Of a stretch of DNA of 64,000 bases, positions 63,622 through 64,000 are shown piece after piece. Source of the DNA: Mesorhizobium comanense (GTDB lineage: Bacteria > Pseudomonadota > Alphaproteobacteria > Rhizobiales > Rhizobiaceae); assembly GCF_005503535.1 (NCBI RefSeq), contig NZ_SCNN01000012.1, positions 160,943-224,942 on the forward strand, given 5' to 3'. The notes under the pieces are model-generated. The model was not told the origin of the DNA. It saw only the letters and a list, made by a program, of their open reading frames with translations, and did not search any database. How positions within the stretch are numbered: position 1 is the stretch's first letter; each line of letters begins with the position of its first letter. Position numbers and translations under genes: made by a program.

Positions 63622-64000
63622 AAATAGGACGAAATTTTTCGTGAGGATATCAATACAACCAAAGATGCGTGTTCCCCCCATGGGGCGCCTAGGATGCTCC
63701 CGTCGGATCGATGCCCACTCAGAAATCCTCAATGTGATTATCAGCTTCGGATCGAAGGCCTGCGTATAGGAGCTGGTACCCCTTAAACTATGAGCCGATG
63801 GCTTGTGCTCCCTATATGGTACTAAAAGCCGGCAGTAATTGATAGGTGAGACACTGGGCTATGATCCAGTAGTAAGTAGACCTGGTATCAGTTACATGGC
63901 TGGAGCCAGAGATCGAAGAGAACGAAGCGACCCATGTGTTACAGAAAGATACACACCATTCTTAAGATATATGTCAGACATAATAATATAACATGATAGG
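63622..64000 (+). other. Gene-free tail after the RT gene with a run of hairpins (possible ncRNA)
   Basis: No reading frame of note is present in these 379 bases, which are the most AT-rich of the window. Hairpins seen: CTTCG-GAT-CGAAG (63745-63757), a 9-base stem TATAGGAGC/GCTCCCTATA with one bulge (63765-63773/63807-63816) enclosing AGCC-GAT-GGCT (63793-63803), and GATCCAG/CTGGTATC with one bulge (63863-63869/63882-63889). Two hairpins share a GAT triloop. The palindrome CCCCATGGGG lies at 63676-63685. A structured RNA linked to the RT is possible. Confidence 0.4.

Overview
The window looks like chromosomal DNA of a Mesorhizobium-like alphaproteobacterium (Rhizobiales). Seen in the sequence: high GC and mostly GC-rich third codon positions, tight operons with ATGA or TTGA overlaps, a sarcosine oxidase locus, many ABC transporter and oxidoreductase catabolic clusters, and small palindromic intergenic repeats of the type common in rhizobia. 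The genus is an inference. I saw no rRNA, tRNA, CRISPR array, insertion sequence or integrase.

Left part (1-14 kb). The end of sarcosine oxidase alpha (soxA, cut by the window edge) and soxG come first, then a small conserved acidic protein and a ThuA plus Gfo/Idh pair. Next are a small exported protein under three palindromic operators and a TetR regulator with a related site in its own promoter. An acyl-CoA module follows (two SDRs, an APH-type phosphotransferase, a MaoC hydratase, an acyl-CoA dehydrogenase, an MDR reductase), resembling routes that phosphorylate 4-hydroxyacyl-CoAs. A four-gene overlapping set (GT-C-like membrane transferase, GT2, YdjC/NaxD-type deacetylase, GtrA) probably modifies a surface lipid or polysaccharide.

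Middle (14-37 kb). An RND efflux pair is followed by an amine or amino-alcohol catabolic locus: RpiR regulator, N-formylglutamate amidohydrolase-like enzyme, APC permease, glutamine-synthetase-like ligase, aldehyde dehydrogenase and Fe-alcohol dehydrogenase, then a four-gene ABC importer. The gene order suggests a gamma-glutamylated intermediate pathway. A low-GC AAA ATPase/TOPRIM gene at 30.5 kb is an apparent foreign defence gene between core-type genes. An NhaP-type antiporter, an EEP-family hydrolase, a DMT exporter and an MFS transporter follow. The MFS gene appears to start at TTG behind a strong ribosome site that can fold into a hairpin.

Right part (37-57 kb). A thirteen-gene leftward array (LacI regulator, Gfo/Idh, CoA-transferase, enoyl-CoA hydratase, aldehyde dehydrogenase, CUT1 sugar importer, two GMC oxidoreductases, SDR, Dabb protein) faces a rightward DUF993 gene. 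Paired LacI-type operators lie between them, each inside a promoter spacer. Then come gmd and fcl (GDP-L-fucose synthesis) and a probable fucosyltransferase-like protein with a TPR-like tail.

Right end (57.5-64 kb). Composition drops towards AT. A 1379-residue type IIG-like restriction-modification protein is followed by a 131-base leader with strong secondary structure, a 601-residue reverse-transcriptase protein with an intact YMDD box, and a gene-free, hairpin-rich 3' tail. This is the best candidate for an undescribed defence system in the window.
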